From assembly GCF_900199205.1 (NCBI RefSeq), contig NZ_OBMJ01000001.1, positions 3,227,001 to 3,291,000 on the forward strand: a DNA stretch of 64,000 nt, in the 5' to 3' direction. The DNA is from Streptomyces sp. 1331.2 (GTDB lineage: Bacteria > Actinomycetota > Actinomycetes > Streptomycetales > Streptomycetaceae). Below the pieces are notes generated by a model, which was not told where the DNA came from, made no database searches, and saw nothing but the letters and a program-made list of their open reading frames with translations. This document shows positions 63,576 to 64,000 of the stretch, one piece after another. Every line of letters starts with the position of its first letter. Positions within the stretch are counted from its first letter, which is position 1. Position numbers and translations under genes: made by a program.

Positions 63576-64000
63576 GTAGGGCTTGGTCAGGTCTGTTTTC
63601 GTGTGGGTATGTCGCGGTGGCAGGTGGGGCAGGCGCCGGCCCAGGTCGCCAGAAGGATCTGGAGCTCGCGGACGACTTGGTAGAGGCTCAGGCCGGCCCC
63701 GCGTCTTTTGGGGCGGTGGCCAGTCTGCGCAGGGTGCAGAACGCGTGGGCGAGAGAGACGAGCGTGACGTGGTGATGCCAGCCGGTGAACGTGCGGCCCT
63801 CGAAGTGGGCCAGGCCGAGGGCCTGTTTCATCTCCCGGTAGTCGTGCTCGATCCGCCAGCGGAGCTTGGCCATTCGCACCAGAGTGGTCAGCGGGGTGTC
63901 GGCGGGCAGGTTCGAGAGCCAGAACTGGACCGGCTCGGCTTCCTTGGCGGGCCATTCGGCCAGCAGCCAGCACTCGGCCAGCTCCACGCCCTCGGTGGCG
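63576..64000 (-). mobile_element. IS701-family insertion sequence, right end
   Basis: The element runs from an end at about 63576 past the right edge. It contains the C-terminal part of the transposase and a short inverted-repeat-like end. The other end is not in the window. Confidence 0.75.
63587..64000 (-). CDS. IS701-family transposase, C-terminal part with frame change
   Basis: The part visible reads MAKLRWRIEHDYREMKQALGLAHFEGRTFTGWHHHVTLVSLAHAFCTLRRLATAPK in one frame, with the catalytic Glu of EHDYREMKQALGL. That frame then stops at 63688. The usual C-terminus LSLYQVVRELQILLATWAGACPTCHRDIPTRKQT lies in the -1 frame. A CCCAAAA heptamer (63712-63706) sits at the frame change, so it is either a programmed slip or a disabling indel. 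The gene continues past the window edge. Confidence 0.75.
   Translation of the reverse strand, partial: RHRGRGAGRVLAAGRMARQGSRAGPVLALEPARRHPADHSGANGQAPLADRARLPGDETGPRPGPLRGPHVHRLASPRHARLSRPRVLHPAQTGHRPKRRGAGLSLYQVVRELQILLATWAGACPTCHRDIPTRKQT

Overview
The window is a very GC-rich stretch of high-GC actinobacterial chromosome. It shows third-position G/C bias, frequent GTG and TTG starts, and perfect GC-rich hairpins between convergent genes. Its gene content (futalosine menaquinone genes, two CspA-type cold-shock genes, a solitary groEL with CIRCE sites, nagK-nagA with DasR-type sites, a CdgB-like diguanylate cyclase, and the ftsH/fol/tilS/ppa block) fits Streptomycetaceae (Streptomyces or Kitasatospora). 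Both edges cut a gene: an MFS-type transporter on the left and an IS701-type transposase on the right. I see no CRISPR array, prophage, rRNA or tRNA. The only mobile element is at the right edge.

Layout. 0-4.4 kb: MFS end, DUF2771 protein, mqnB-mqnD, cold-shock protein, small membrane protein, HAD phosphatase. 4.5-8.6 kb: iron-siderophore ABC importer (two permeases, ATPase, binding lipoprotein) behind an iron-box-like dyad. 8.7-15.2 kb: accessory genes (VC0807-like membrane protein, two SnoaL-like proteins, LysR regulator, fatty-acid desaturase, membrane protein divergent from a TetR regulator with a duplicated operator, proline-rich membrane protein). 15.4-22.9 kb: helicase-associated/WYL-like protein, small proteins, XPB-type helicase, HelD/HelR-like RNA polymerase-associated helicase. 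23-26.2 kb: CutC, a PadR regulator fused in frame to a membrane protein through a 7-G run, HD hydrolase, small conserved protein. 26.3-30.7 kb: groEL2 with two CIRCE-like elements, cold-shock gene, sulfur carrier protein, and thrC behind a clear SAM-I riboswitch. 31-34.4 kb: gpgS, otsA, otsB (glucosylglycerate and trehalose). 34.4-38.8 kb: DUF3263, cupin, sugar-binding lipoprotein divergent from nagK-nagA with three DasR-like sites. 38.9-44.5 kb: CBM35-like membrane protein, GAF-PAS-GGDEF cyclase, flavin reductase, arfB, unknown protein, terD. 44.6-62.3 kb: DUF3180, folK, folB, SnoaL-like, folP, MprF-like lysyltransferase, esterase, ferritin-like protein, folE, ftsH, hpt, tilS, zinc metalloprotease, dacB and divergent ppa. 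62.4-64 kb: iron-regulated heme oxygenase, dodecin, IS701 end.

Together the genes are mostly core metabolism and homeostasis: menaquinone, folate, aminosugar recovery, iron acquisition and heme-iron recycling, compatible solutes, chaperone/protease stress response, and ribosome or RNA polymerase rescue. The most notable signals are regulatory: the SAM-I riboswitch on threonine synthase, tandem CIRCE elements, a DasR-like site over the cutC start codon, a perfect CRP-type box upstream of the cyclase gene, an extra palindrome beside the heme-oxygenase iron box, and two frame anomalies (the PadR fusion and a CCCAAAA slip site in the transposase). I found no clearly new multi-gene system. Locus correspondences to Streptomyces coelicolor are from memory. 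Base, codon and repeat observations were made by eye.
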